Assembly (NCBI GenBank): GCA_947462875.1
Contig: CANHQJ010000003.1
Coordinates: 180,687-244,686 of the forward strand
DNA length: 64,000 bases
DNA from: Verrucomicrobiia bacterium
GTDB taxonomy: Bacteria > Verrucomicrobiota > Verrucomicrobiia > Verrucomicrobiales > Akkermansiaceae
Direction: 5' to 3'
Below, in pieces: positions 8,598-16,137 of this stretch. Every line of letters starts with the position of its first letter. Positions within the stretch are counted from its first letter, which is position 1. A program made the position numbers and the translations under genes. Below the pieces are notes generated by a model that saw only the letters and a program-made list of their open reading frames with translations, made no database searches and was not told the DNA's origin.

Positions 8598-11500
8598 ATG
8601 AAAACCACCGATGATTGTCCTGATTGTCTCGTTCGCAGGTTGAACCGATCGCTTGCCATGTCCGTTCGCGGATTCTCCTCCCTGTTCCTATGGCTCTGTG
8701 TGCTGGGGCAATTCTTGTTCGAGCCACTGCATGCCGCCGTTGTCAACGCGTCGTACAATTCCGCCAATGACGTGCCACTCGTCACCAGCTCTTACACCGC
8801 CACGGGAAACAGCCTGGCTCTGTCGCTTAATTTCGAGCCGAATACCGGAACAAGTCTCACCGTGATCCGGATGACAGGGTTGAATTTCATCCAAGGAGAA
8901 TTCAGCAATCTCAGCCATGGTCAGATGGTGGCGCTGCCTTATAACGGCCGGCAGTACTATTTCACTGCCAATTACTACGCTCATGAAGGCCGTGATCTGG
9001 TCTTGCAGTGGAGGAACGTGAAGCCCTACGCATGGGGCAGCGGCGCGAACGGCACACTGGGAAACAATGACACCGCCAATCAGCAGCGCGCCGTCGCGAT
9101 GATCGACACGGGTGCGTTATGGGGGAAATTTGTTTCCTTTGCCGCCGCCGGTGGCGGACATAGTCTGGGGCTTTGCTCGGATGGCACCGTCGTTTCCACG
9201 GGATTGAATGCCAGCGGACAACTCGGCAACAACAGCACGACTGCGAGCCAGGTTCCTGTCAGTGTCAGTATTTCCGGAGTGCCGGCAACGCGCAAGGTCA
9301 TATCGCTCGCCGCAGGCGCGAATCACAGTCTGGCGCTGTGTTCCGATGGCACCGTGTACGCCTGGGGCCTGAATAGCAGTGGCCAGTTGGGCGATAACAG
9401 CACCACTCAGCGTATCACGCCTGTGAGTGTGAACACCGCTGGCGTGCTCTCCGGCAAGACCGTGGTGGCGATTGCGGCGGGTGCGAATCATAGCTTGGCG
9501 CTGTGCTCGGATGGAAAAGTCGTTTCTTGGGGACTCAACTCCGATGGACAGCTCGGCGATGGCAGCACCGCCAACCGGAACATCCCGGTGTTGACCGCTG
9601 GCATTCTCACCACGAAAACCGTCATCGGCATCGCAGCTGGTACCAGTCACAGTTTGGCACTGTGCTCGGATGGCACGGTGGCGGCTTGGGGGATGAACAC
9701 GAGCGGACAGTTGGGTGATAGCACAACAACACAGCGTAATTCGCCCGTCGCCGTCGTGCAAAGCGGCGGGCTATCGGGAAAATTCGTGACGATGATCGCC
9801 GCCGGTGGCTCGCACAGTCTCGCGCGCTGTTCCGATGGATCGGTGGCAGCCTGGGGACTCAATGGCAGTGGCCAGTTGGGCAATGGCAACTACTCGAGCA
9901 GCTCAACGGCAGTTGCGGTATCCACTACCAGCACCCTCGGTGGCAAATCGGTCTTCATGGTGGCGGCGGGAGCCAGCCACAGCATCGCCCATTGCACCGA
10001 TGGCACCGTCGCCACATGGGGACTGAATGCCAGCGGTCAATTGGGGAACAACAGCACCATGGTCAGCAATGTTCCCGTCACCGCGGATACCACTCACTTG
10101 CAAGCGGGTGGGTTTTCCGCCGTTACTAGCGGCTCCTCCGCGAACCATACGCTGGCACTTGCGGCGTTTCCCGAAGTCGATCTCTCGAATTGCGGCATCA
10201 TCAAACAAATCACCTACACACAATCTAGTGCCGTCGACCCGGCGCTGAATCCCGACAATCCCTTCATGTTTTACAGTTATGCCAACGTTGGCCCGATGTC
10301 AAAACCGATGGCCAGCTCGTCCGTCACCCTGCCGCCCGGAGCCACGGGATCGGCCGTGTACGAAAACGGCACCATGGGTCTGAGCATGCATCAATTGTTC
10401 CGTGCGAAATCGGGATTGGATGCCGCCTATCCCACGGGCACCTATGTGCTGCACATCAACACATCCACGCCTAACAGCTACCACGTATCCGTACCCCTCG
10501 GCACCGAAAGCTATCCTGCCATTCCCAAGATCACCGCTTTTGCCAATGCCTCCTGGGTCGATGGATGCCTCAAAATCACCAATCCCGCGAACCCGGTGGT
10601 GCTTACCTGGAGCAATACGGGCTCTCACAACACGGCATTCCAAATCGATAACACGTCGGTATGGAGCAACAGTAACGGTCCGTTGACGAGTTTTGAAATT
10701 CCCGCCGGAGCACTGGCCAATGATTCGTTCTATCGCGGATCGATCCAGTTCATGAACAGCTCAGTCACGACTCCGGTGCCGGGCTTGCCCGATTCATTCG
10801 CCAATGCCGGCTATCACACGCGGTTGGAATTTGTCATCCAGGTCGGCACCCCTGCCACCGATCCGCCGATGCATTTGTTGATGAAAAATCACAACCAGGT
10901 GCAGTCGTCGAACGGCGACCCCGTCGATACGCCGAACAATCTGCCCGATTCGGATCTCGCTCCCTACTCAATGACTGCGGAAGCGCCGGGCAGCGGCACG
11001 GTCTCCGGCCCATCCTCCACCAGTTTCCCGCTGACATTTTACGCGGATTCCGATGGCCCCTACCACGAATACTACAGCTCCGCCTATCCGAACGCGGCCG
11101 CCTTGAATGCGGCTCATCCGAACGGCAACTACACGTTTCCCGGAGGCGTCACCGTCAATATGCCCGCAGATAGCTACCCCGGCACCGCGAAGATTCTCAC
11201 GGTCAATGGCGGCACTCCCGTGTGGAATGCCCAGGGGCAACTCGCGCTGGATCCAACGATCGATAACACCATCACATGGACCAATGTCAGCGTGCCGAAT
11301 TTCGAAAACGAGGGCCATCAGGAAATTGAATTCGAGAATTACCAGGATTTCAACTTCACAAACATCGAAGAATCGCGCGGTGCATTCACGTCATTCACCA
11401 CTCCTGCGACCTCGTTGTTCATTGCCAAATCCACGATGACGCCCACCTTCACCTACATGGGGAAAGTCATGTATGCCGATGTCGCTTCCTTCACCGATCT

Positions 11501-12254
11501 GGGCGTCAATGGAGCCGCCGTTGGGGTGTATGAAACGGGCAACCAGTTCATGGCCGTGGCGATGAAACCGCAAACGATCACCTTCGGCACTATTCCCGCC
11601 AAGGTCTATCCGAGCGCGAATTTTTCGCTCAGTGCCACGGCGTCCTCGGGGCTGCCGGTTTTGTATGAAGTCGTCTCCGGACCCGCAGTCATGACCGGAA
11701 ACAGTGTGTCTCTCAACGGTGTCGGCACCGTCATCATCCGCGCTCAGCAAGCGGGCAATGATGTCTTCGCCTCGGCGTCAAGCGTGACACAGAGTTTCAC
11801 GGTCAGCTATGCCTCCGATCTTGCGGAATTCCGCGCGGTCAACGGCCTGGCCATGGATGGTTCCCAGGACCTGCTCACTCCGGGTCAGGATGGCGTGCCG
11901 AATTTGCTGAAATATGCGTTCCACATGATCGGCAGCGGCACGGGTCAGGCGACCTCGCTGAACATTCCCAACGTGCAAGTGCTCGCCATCAGCGGAAATG
12001 CCGGACTGCCGCGCCAGGGCTCGAACGCAGGCAAACTCACGATCACCTACATTCGTCGCAAAGCAGCCTCGAATCCGGGCGTCACCTACTCGGTGGAATT
12101 TTCCAACACCCTCGATGGTTCTTCATGGGCGACCAATCCCCTGGCGGGCACGGCGGTGGTCGACATCACCGGCACCGACTTCGAGAGAGTCACGATCACG
12201 GATGACGTGGTCCGCACCACACGCTTCGCCCGAGTGCGGGTCACGTCGAACTGA
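8598..12254 (+). CDS. Secreted RCC1-repeat (seven-blade propeller) protein
   Basis: This is an exported protein of about 1218 residues. After an unusually long N-region, a hydrophobic signal (SLFLWLCVLGQFLFEPLHA) ends near residue 57. Seven RCC1-type repeats follow, each with a WGxNxSGQLG strand and an SLALCSDGTV strand, spanning about 9020-10170, which suggests one complete beta-propeller. The remaining ~600 residues are Ser/Thr/Gly-rich strands of unknown function. Near the C-terminus, LTPGQDGVPNLLKYAFHM looks like the motif seen in many large exported Verrucomicrobiota proteins. ATG 8598 is preferred; ATG 8658 would shorten the signal and is plausible. In eukaryotes RCC1 folds bind proteins or chromatin; in secreted bacterial proteins the ligand is unknown. 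The repeats are also similar at DNA level. Confidence 0.85.
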   Translation: MKTTDDCPDCLVRRLNRSLAMSVRGFSSLFLWLCVLGQFLFEPLHAAVVNASYNSANDVPLVTSSYTATGNSLALSLNFEPNTGTSLTVIRMTGLNFIQGEFSNLSHGQMVALPYNGRQYYFTANYYAHEGRDLVLQWRNVKPYAWGSGANGTLGNNDTANQQRAVAMIDTGALWGKFVSFAAAGGGHSLGLCSDGTVVSTGLNASGQLGNNSTTASQVPVSVSISGVPATRKVISLAAGANHSLALCSDGTVYAWGLNSSGQLGDNSTTQRITPVSVNTAGVLSGKTVVAIAAGANHSLALCSDGKVVSWGLNSDGQLGDGSTANRNIPVLTAGILTTKTVIGIAAGTSHSLALCSDGTVAAWGMNTSGQLGDSTTTQRNSPVAVVQSGGLSGKFVTMIAAGGSHSLARCSDGSVAAWGLNGSGQLGNGNYSSSSTAVAVSTTSTLGGKSVFMVAAGASHSIAHCTDGTVATWGLNASGQLGNNSTMVSNVPVTADTTHLQAGGFSAVTSGSSANHTLALAAFPEVDLSNCGIIKQITYTQSSAVDPALNPDNPFMFYSYANVGPMSKPMASSSVTLPPGATGSAVYENGTMGLSMHQLFRAKSGLDAAYPTGTYVLHINTSTPNSYHVSVPLGTESYPAIPKITAFANASWVDGCLKITNPANPVVLTWSNTGSHNTAFQIDNTSVWSNSNGPLTSFEIPAGALANDSFYRGSIQFMNSSVTTPVPGLPDSFANAGYHTRLEFVIQVGTPATDPPMHLLMKNHNQVQSSNGDPVDTPNNLPDSDLAPYSMTAEAPGSGTVSGPSSTSFPLTFYADSDGPYHEYYSSAYPNAAALNAAHPNGNYTFPGGVTVNMPADSYPGTAKILTVNGGTPVWNAQGQLALDPTIDNTITWTNVSVPNFENEGHQEIEFENYQDFNFTNIEESRGAFTSFTTPATSLFIAKSTMTPTFTYMGKVMYADVASFTDLGVNGAAVGVYETGNQFMAVAMKPQTITFGTIPAKVYPSANFSLSATASSGLPVLYEVVSGPAVMTGNSVSLNGVGTVIIRAQQAGNDVFASASSVTQSFTVSYASDLAEFRAVNGLAMDGSQDLLTPGQDGVPNLLKYAFHMIGSGTGQATSLNIPNVQVLAISGNAGLPRQGSNAGKLTITYIRRKAASNPGVTYSVEFSNTLDGSSWATNPLAGTAVVDITGTDFERVTITDDVVRTTRFARVRVTSN

Positions 12255-12270
12255 CCTTACGAAGCCATGG

Positions 12271-12627
12271 CTAGGGTCGCGCCACCACAGGCCGCTTGTC
12301 GCCGTTTTCATCGACGTTGACAAAGGTCACGCTGGTGGCGAACAACACCTGCTGCTCGGTGCGGCGGGTGTCCACCACTTGCACGGCATAGGTCACGGAA
12401 GTGTTGCCCTGTTGTTGCAACTGCGAGTCGATCGTGAGGATGGTGCCCTCGCGCACGCTGTGGTGAAACTGCACCTCGTGCATGGCCACGGTGACAAAAC
12501 GGCAGTGGGGAAATTCCAGGCTCGCCGCGATCCACGATGCTTCATCGACCCAGGCCAGCAAGCGGCCGCCGAAAAGGAAGCCATACTGATTCAGATCAGC
12601 GGGCAGCACGAGGCGTTGCGTTTGCAT
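12271..12627 (-). CDS. Hotdog-fold acyl-CoA thioesterase (YciA/BACH-like)
   Basis: This 118-residue single-hotdog protein probably hydrolyses acyl-CoA thioesters in the cytoplasm. The family pattern is visible: NQYGFLFGGRLLAWVDEAS near residues 13-31 (the Asn/Gly and Asp of the active site), then the HEVQFHHSVREGTIL strand and a second strand with TSVTFVNVDENG. It matches the short bacterial thioesterase length. It runs convergent to the RCC1 gene (16 nt apart) and lies downstream of the DoxX gene on the same strand. The acyl-chain preference cannot be told from sequence. Confidence 0.88.
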   Translation of the reverse strand: MQTQRLVLPADLNQYGFLFGGRLLAWVDEASWIAASLEFPHCRFVTVAMHEVQFHHSVREGTILTIDSQLQQQGNTSVTYAVQVVDTRRTEQQVLFATSVTFVNVDENGDKRPVVARP

Positions 12628-12651
12628 GAGGCGTGGGTGTCACGCGGCGCT

Positions 12652-13104
12652 CTAACTGAACATCCGCTTTTTGACGATGGAAAACCGTGCATCGAACGAA
12701 TACGCCCCCGCGCCCGTGAAGAACAAAGTCACGGCGGCGGTGAGGTAGAGCAATGCCATTTCCTTGCCCGCCAAGGGCTTGTCCGCCAGCACCACAAAGC
12801 CCGCCATGGTCATCGTGAATGCGAGAACGGCGGCGGCGGGACGTGTGGCGATGCCTGCGACGATCAATGCGCTGCACACCACTTCCGCGAAGATCGTGCA
12901 GACCAGGCTGGTGGTGGAGTTCATCCAGCTGCTGAGCAAGGCGATTTTCGGCACCGGGAAGGAGTCCTTGGCCTGGGCGAAGTTTTGGTATTTGTCCCAG
13001 CCATGCAGTCCGAGCATCATCGAACCGATGCCGATGCGCAGTGCGAGAATCCCCGCCGATACCATGGGATCGACGGTGCCATTGCTAAAAAACCATTTTC
13101 TCAT
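12652..13104 (-). CDS. DoxX-family membrane protein
   Basis: This 150-residue protein has four predicted membrane helices, beginning with GILALRIGIGSMMLGLHGWDK and ending with MALLYLTAAVTLFFTGAGAYSFD, the DoxX pattern. DoxX proteins are related to a thiosulfate:quinone oxidoreductase subunit, but most bacterial members have no proven activity. It lies between the thioesterase and the KH/R3H gene: 24 nt before the thioesterase start and only 4 nt after the RNA-binding gene's stop. This points to a shared transcript. Exact function unknown. Confidence 0.88.
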   Translation of the reverse strand: MRKWFFSNGTVDPMVSAGILALRIGIGSMMLGLHGWDKYQNFAQAKDSFPVPKIALLSSWMNSTTSLVCTIFAEVVCSALIVAGIATRPAAAVLAFTMTMAGFVVLADKPLAGKEMALLYLTAAVTLFFTGAGAYSFDARFSIVKKRMFS

Positions 13105-13108
13105 AACA

Positions 13109-13573
13109 TTAGGGGGCTTCGTTGGATTTGAGTTTGAGGGTGATGCGCTTCAGGCGGCTGGCGCCCTCCGGAGAGTGGGCTTCGATTTGCGGATCATCGA
13201 GCAGGGCTTGATAGACCAGACGGCGGTAGTAGGCATTGAGCGGGCGCATTTGAAACGGCTTGCCGCTGCCTTTGACCTTTTCGGCGAGCTGCCTGACCTC
13301 GGCGCGCAGTTTTTCCTCCTGCATGCGGCGGAAATGGGCGCAATCGACCTTGATGCGAGGGGCGTCCTCATAGTGCTTCCGCAGAAGGCGATTCACCAAA
13401 TACTGAAGGTCATCCAGCCGGTCGCCGTCATCGCCGATGAGCCACTCGGATTGCGCGGTGGAAATTTGCAAACACGGCCCCTCCTCGTCCTGTTCCAGAT
13501 CGATGGTGGCGGTAAAACCGAGGTGACCGAGCATGGTATCCAGGACTTTTTTCGCGGCATCTTCAGCTTTCAT
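13109..13573 (-). CDS. KhpB/Jag-type KH-R3H RNA-binding protein
   Basis: This 154-residue protein has a KH-like segment (WLIGDDGDRLDDLQYLVNRLL, equivalent to the GKRGQTLDALQYLVN motif) and a C-terminal R3H domain with a basic Arg-x3-His-type core around MRPLNAYYRRLVYQALLDD. Jag/KhpB proteins bind single-stranded RNA and affect translation and division genes. In many bacteria the gene sits in the rpmH-rnpA-yidC cluster, but not here. The N-terminal Jag domain is absent, which is usual for short versions. ATG 13573 is chosen over an upstream in-frame extension because conserved sequence begins there. Confidence 0.85.
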   Translation of the reverse strand: MKAEDAAKKVLDTMLGHLGFTATIDLEQDEEGPCLQISTAQSEWLIGDDGDRLDDLQYLVNRLLRKHYEDAPRIKVDCAHFRRMQEEKLRAEVRQLAEKVKGSGKPFQMRPLNAYYRRLVYQALLDDPQIEAHSPEGASRLKRITLKLKSNEAP

Positions 13574-13612
13574 AGGCAGGAGACTAGCAGCCTTCGCGCA
13601 AGGGGTCAACAC

Positions 13613-14047
13613 TCAGCGCTCGAATTCTTCGCGCAGGGGCAAAGTCTTCGCCACCAGCGCCGCTTGCTCCTCGCAGGTGAAGTCGTGCGGGGCCATCATG
13701 CCGATTCCCAGCACGCCCAGCACCGTTTCCCCATCGCTGGAAAAAACCGGCACGGCGAGCGAGCCGGAAACGTTGGTTTTGCGGGCATCCGGCCGCGCCA
13801 CGCCGCCGAGGTCCTGTTGCAAGTTGCAGAGCTCCACCGGCTCGCGGCGCTCGGCAGCGGCACCGGCGATGCCTTTGCCGAAGGGGATGAGCGAAATTTT
13901 GTCGAGCAGCGCCTCCGGCACGCCGATCTGCGTCACGAGCGTGAGGTGGTTGCCATCGGGTGTGCTGCGGTGGATGGTTCCCGTTTGGCAGGAAAATTCG
14001 CGCAAGACGTCTTGCAGCCAGGCTTGGTAGTCGGTGATCATATGCAT
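13613..14047 (-). CDS. Stand-alone GAF-domain protein
   Basis: This 144-residue protein consists of one GAF domain. An N-terminal helix leads to QTGTIHRSTPDGNHLTLVTQ, then IPFGKGIAGAAAERREPVELC and the final strand LAVPVFSSDGETVLGVLGIG. GAF domains bind small ligands or sense redox state. A free-standing one may act as a sensor, or as a methionine sulfoxide reductase (fRMsr-like), but the three-cysteine pattern of fRMsr is not evident. The start is ATG 14047 or ATG 14041 (MITDYQ). It lies 39 nt upstream of the KH/R3H gene in the same direction. Confidence 0.8.
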   Translation of the reverse strand: MHMITDYQAWLQDVLREFSCQTGTIHRSTPDGNHLTLVTQIGVPEALLDKISLIPFGKGIAGAAAERREPVELCNLQQDLGGVARPDARKTNVSGSLAVPVFSSDGETVLGVLGIGMMAPHDFTCEEQAALVAKTLPLREEFER

Positions 14048-14099
14048 AGATACGTGATTAGCGCGGTCATTTGCGCAACTTTTTTTCGCGTAAGATTCC

Positions 14100-14504
14100 G
14101 TGATTGCCGAGTGCGGTCCGCGGTCCTACGCTGGGCTGGTGAACTATGCCACGCTGAACACCTGGGCCGAGGAAGAACTGGCCTTGCTGACGGATGCCCT
14201 GCCGCCGGAGATCCAAAAAGCGGCGCAACGCTGCGTCGTCTCGCTGGAACCCCGCCCCGGCCATGATCCCTACGATGACGAACTGGAAGGCGATGAGCTG
14301 GGTTTGTTCGAGGGGACCTGTTTGCTCGATGAACCCGACCCCGAAGAGCTCCCACGCATCCGCCTGTTTCTGGAAAATCTCTGGGACTGGGTGGAAAACG
14401 ACGAGCAGGCATACCGCGACGAAGTGGCAACCACCTACCTCCACGAGCTCGGCCATTTTCTCGGCTGGGATGAAGAGGACGTCGCGGCACGCGGGCTGGA
14501 GTAG
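14100..14504 (+). CDS. Zincin-like metallopeptidase-family protein
   Basis: This protein is up to 134 residues and acidic. Near its C-terminus is TTYLHELGHFLGWDEEDV, an H-E-x-x-H zinc site followed by Asp/Glu, as in the short zincin-like (DUF1025-type) family. The start is uncertain: GTG 14100 gives the full frame, and GTG 14139 (VNYATLNTW) also fits. Neither has a clear ribosome-binding site. It is divergent from the GAF gene and converges on the TIM-barrel gene with 5 nt between stops. Proteolytic activity has rarely been shown for this family, so the enzymatic role is inferred. Confidence 0.8.
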   Translation: MIAECGPRSYAGLVNYATLNTWAEEELALLTDALPPEIQKAAQRCVVSLEPRPGHDPYDDELEGDELGLFEGTCLLDEPDPEELPRIRLFLENLWDWVENDEQAYRDEVATTYLHELGHFLGWDEEDVAARGLE

Positions 14505-14509
14505 GTTCG

Positions 14510-15322
14510 TTACTCTGCCGCGTGGAGTTTTTTCCATGCCGCCCACGAGCGTGCGAGGTGGTCGCGCGGGGCGATGGCGATGTTGTAGCACTGCAGGCCG
14601 ATGGGGCCGCGATAGCCTTGTTCCCGGAGCAAGCGCAGGAGTTTTGCTTGATCGAAGGTTCCTTCATCGAGCGGGCGGATGAGTGTGTTCCAGTCCTTGC
14701 CATCGGCATCGGCACCGCAGAGGCTGATGCTCCAGAGCCGGTCTTTTGCCGCGCTGAGGGTTTCCGCCAGGTCATCCTTGGGCTGGACCTTGAGGAAATG
14801 GCAGAGGTTGAATGCGACGCCTACGTTGTCGCACCCGGTGGCCTTGGCGATGCGCAGGGCATGATCCACGCGCTCGATAAAATCATTCGCGTGAGGGTAA
14901 AGGATGACCTTCAGCCCGGCGGCCTTGGCATCGGCCGCGACTTGTTTCACCAGGGCAATGGCATGCGCCTCCTGCGGATCTTCGCCGCGCTGCACGTTGA
15001 GCTCTACGATGGCATCGGTGCCTTTCAGCAGAGCCATGGCTGCGCTGATTTTGGCGTCGCAGGTGAAGCCTGTTTTGTGCACCTTGGCGCTGCAATAGAT
15101 GCTGAACACCTTGAGTCCGGCTTTGCTGCACGCGGCTTGGTACTTTGCCAAGTCCTGCGGGTACACCGAGCCGATGCCGGGGTAACCGAGCTCCTTGAGG
15201 ATCGCCACTCCCTCGTCCACGCTGAGGGCGCGGACGGAGTTTTGAAACGGATAGAGCGGCGGGGCGGATTCAACGGCGTGCGTGCTGAAGATCATCAGGC
15301 ATGCGAGAAATAAGCGCAACAT
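14510..15322 (-). CDS. Exported sugar-phosphate isomerase/epimerase-like TIM barrel
   Basis: This 270-residue protein has a signal peptide (MLRLFLACLMIFSTHAVES) followed by a xylose-isomerase-like/AP-endonuclease-2 barrel. Conserved strand ends are IVELNVQRGEDP, VILYPHANDFIERV and VGVAFNLCHFLK. The last fits a metal-binding His on the fifth or sixth strand. Many exported proteins of this fold in Planctomycetes and Verrucomicrobiota are thought to act on unusual sugars or hydroxypyruvate-like compounds, but the substrate is unknown. It is the nearest gene upstream of the toxin-antitoxin pair, on the opposite strand. Confidence 0.82.
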   Translation of the reverse strand: MLRLFLACLMIFSTHAVESAPPLYPFQNSVRALSVDEGVAILKELGYPGIGSVYPQDLAKYQAACSKAGLKVFSIYCSAKVHKTGFTCDAKISAAMALLKGTDAIVELNVQRGEDPQEAHAIALVKQVAADAKAAGLKVILYPHANDFIERVDHALRIAKATGCDNVGVAFNLCHFLKVQPKDDLAETLSAAKDRLWSISLCGADADGKDWNTLIRPLDEGTFDQAKLLRLLREQGYRGPIGLQCYNIAIAPRDHLARSWAAWKKLHAAE

Positions 15323-15410
15323 GGCTTACATTACGCAGGCGATGACAGGCATCTGTCAGTGAGGAAACGAAAGTGCAGACGCGTTGGGTGATGGTGTAAC
15401 AGTTGAACGA

Positions 15411-15459
15411 TTGACATCATGGTATTTTCAATTACCATTTTCCCATGTCAATTACCATT
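15411..15459 (+). promoter_or_regulatory. Promoter and operator of the vapB-like antitoxin
   Basis: A perfect -35 hexamer TTGACA lies at 15411-15416. An inverted repeat ATGGTA-N8-TACCAT (15419-15438) overlaps the expected -10 position. The 11-mer CAATTACCATT occurs at 15429-15439 and again at 15449-15459, exactly 20 bp (two helical turns) apart, with the second copy inside the antitoxin coding start. AbrB/MazE-type antitoxins bind such repeats to repress their own operon. With this -35, transcription would begin within a few bases of the ATG at 15445, so the mRNA may be leaderless. Confidence 0.6.
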
Positions 15460-15708
15460 GACGCAGCAGGTCGCCTCGTGATTCCCAAAGCCATTCGCGA
15501 AGAGCTTCACCTCGTCGCCGGAAGTGAGCTGGAAATTTCAACCGAGGCTGGTGGCATTCTGCTGAAAGTGGCGGACTCTGAGCCCCGCTTGGCACCTGAG
15601 AACGGACTACTGGTGCATCACGGTGCGCGCAAAGTGGATCTGGATCTGGTGGAGTTCATTCGCTCCGGACGTGAAAAATTGGCGCAAGCGGAGGGCGAGG
15701 AATCGTGA
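15445..15708 (+). CDS. AbrB/MazE-type (VapB-like) antitoxin
   Basis: This 87-residue protein has an N-terminal swapped-hairpin AbrB domain (ITIDAAGRLVIPKAIREELHL then GSELEISTEAGGILLKV), which binds operator DNA as a dimer. Its C-terminal tail (about residues 48-87) would normally wrap around the toxin. The stop overlaps the toxin GTG start in GTGA (15705-15708), the usual translational coupling. The antitoxin reading frame is intact, and a promoter and operator are visible upstream. Because its toxin is interrupted, it may now be only an autoregulated DNA-binding protein or an anti-addiction factor. Confidence 0.9.
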   Translation: MSITIDAAGRLVIPKAIREELHLVAGSELEISTEAGGILLKVADSEPRLAPENGLLVHHGARKVDLDLVEFIRSGREKLAQAEGEES

Positions 15709-16136
15709 AGGTGTTTTTCGACACCTCGGTTCTGGTGGCCGCGATGGTCGATCAACTGGCGTAACATGAGCGGGCGTTTTCCTATTATGCAGCCGCCGTG
15801 GATGCGGGCCATTGTTGCGCTTGCTCCACGCATGTGCTGGCCGAATGCTATGCGACCTTGACGACACTGCCCCTACCGAGACGCGTGCAACCGGAGGAGG
15901 CACGCTTGCTGATCGAAAAGAATATTGTCGAAAAATTGATCGTGATAGAACGGCGGATGGAAGATTACCGCGAGGCCTTAGGAAGGGTCGCCGCATTGGG
16001 TTTGCGAAGCGGAGTGGTCTATGACGCCCTGCATCTCGCATGCGCTGAGAAAGCGGGTTACAAAACGATGGTAACTTTTAATGCCAGGGATTTTGAGAGA
16101 TTGCAGCCGAAACGCATCAAGGTAATTGTGCCGTGA
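15705..16136 (+). pseudogene. VapC-type PIN-domain toxin, interrupted by an in-frame stop
   Basis: Reading from GTG 15705, the frame encodes KVFFDTSVLVAAMVDQLA and then meets TAA at 15762-15764 (codon 20). The same frame then continues open for 123 more codons to the TGA at 16134-16136. The continuation carries the rest of a PIN ribonuclease domain: the second acidic site in THVLAECYATLT, and the C-terminal VYDALHLACAEKAG and FNARDFERL motifs. Apart from this one codon, no lesion is seen across 144 codons. CAA to TAA (Gln to stop) would explain it. Restart at GTG 15798 would lack the first catalytic Asp, so nuclease activity is probably lost. A sequencing error cannot be excluded. Confidence 0.88.
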
Positions 16137-16137
16137 A

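Noticed and set aside
15798..16136. A shortened functional PIN toxin starting at GTG 15798
   Set aside because: It would miss the first catalytic Asp (in FFDTS) and has no visible ribosome-binding site.
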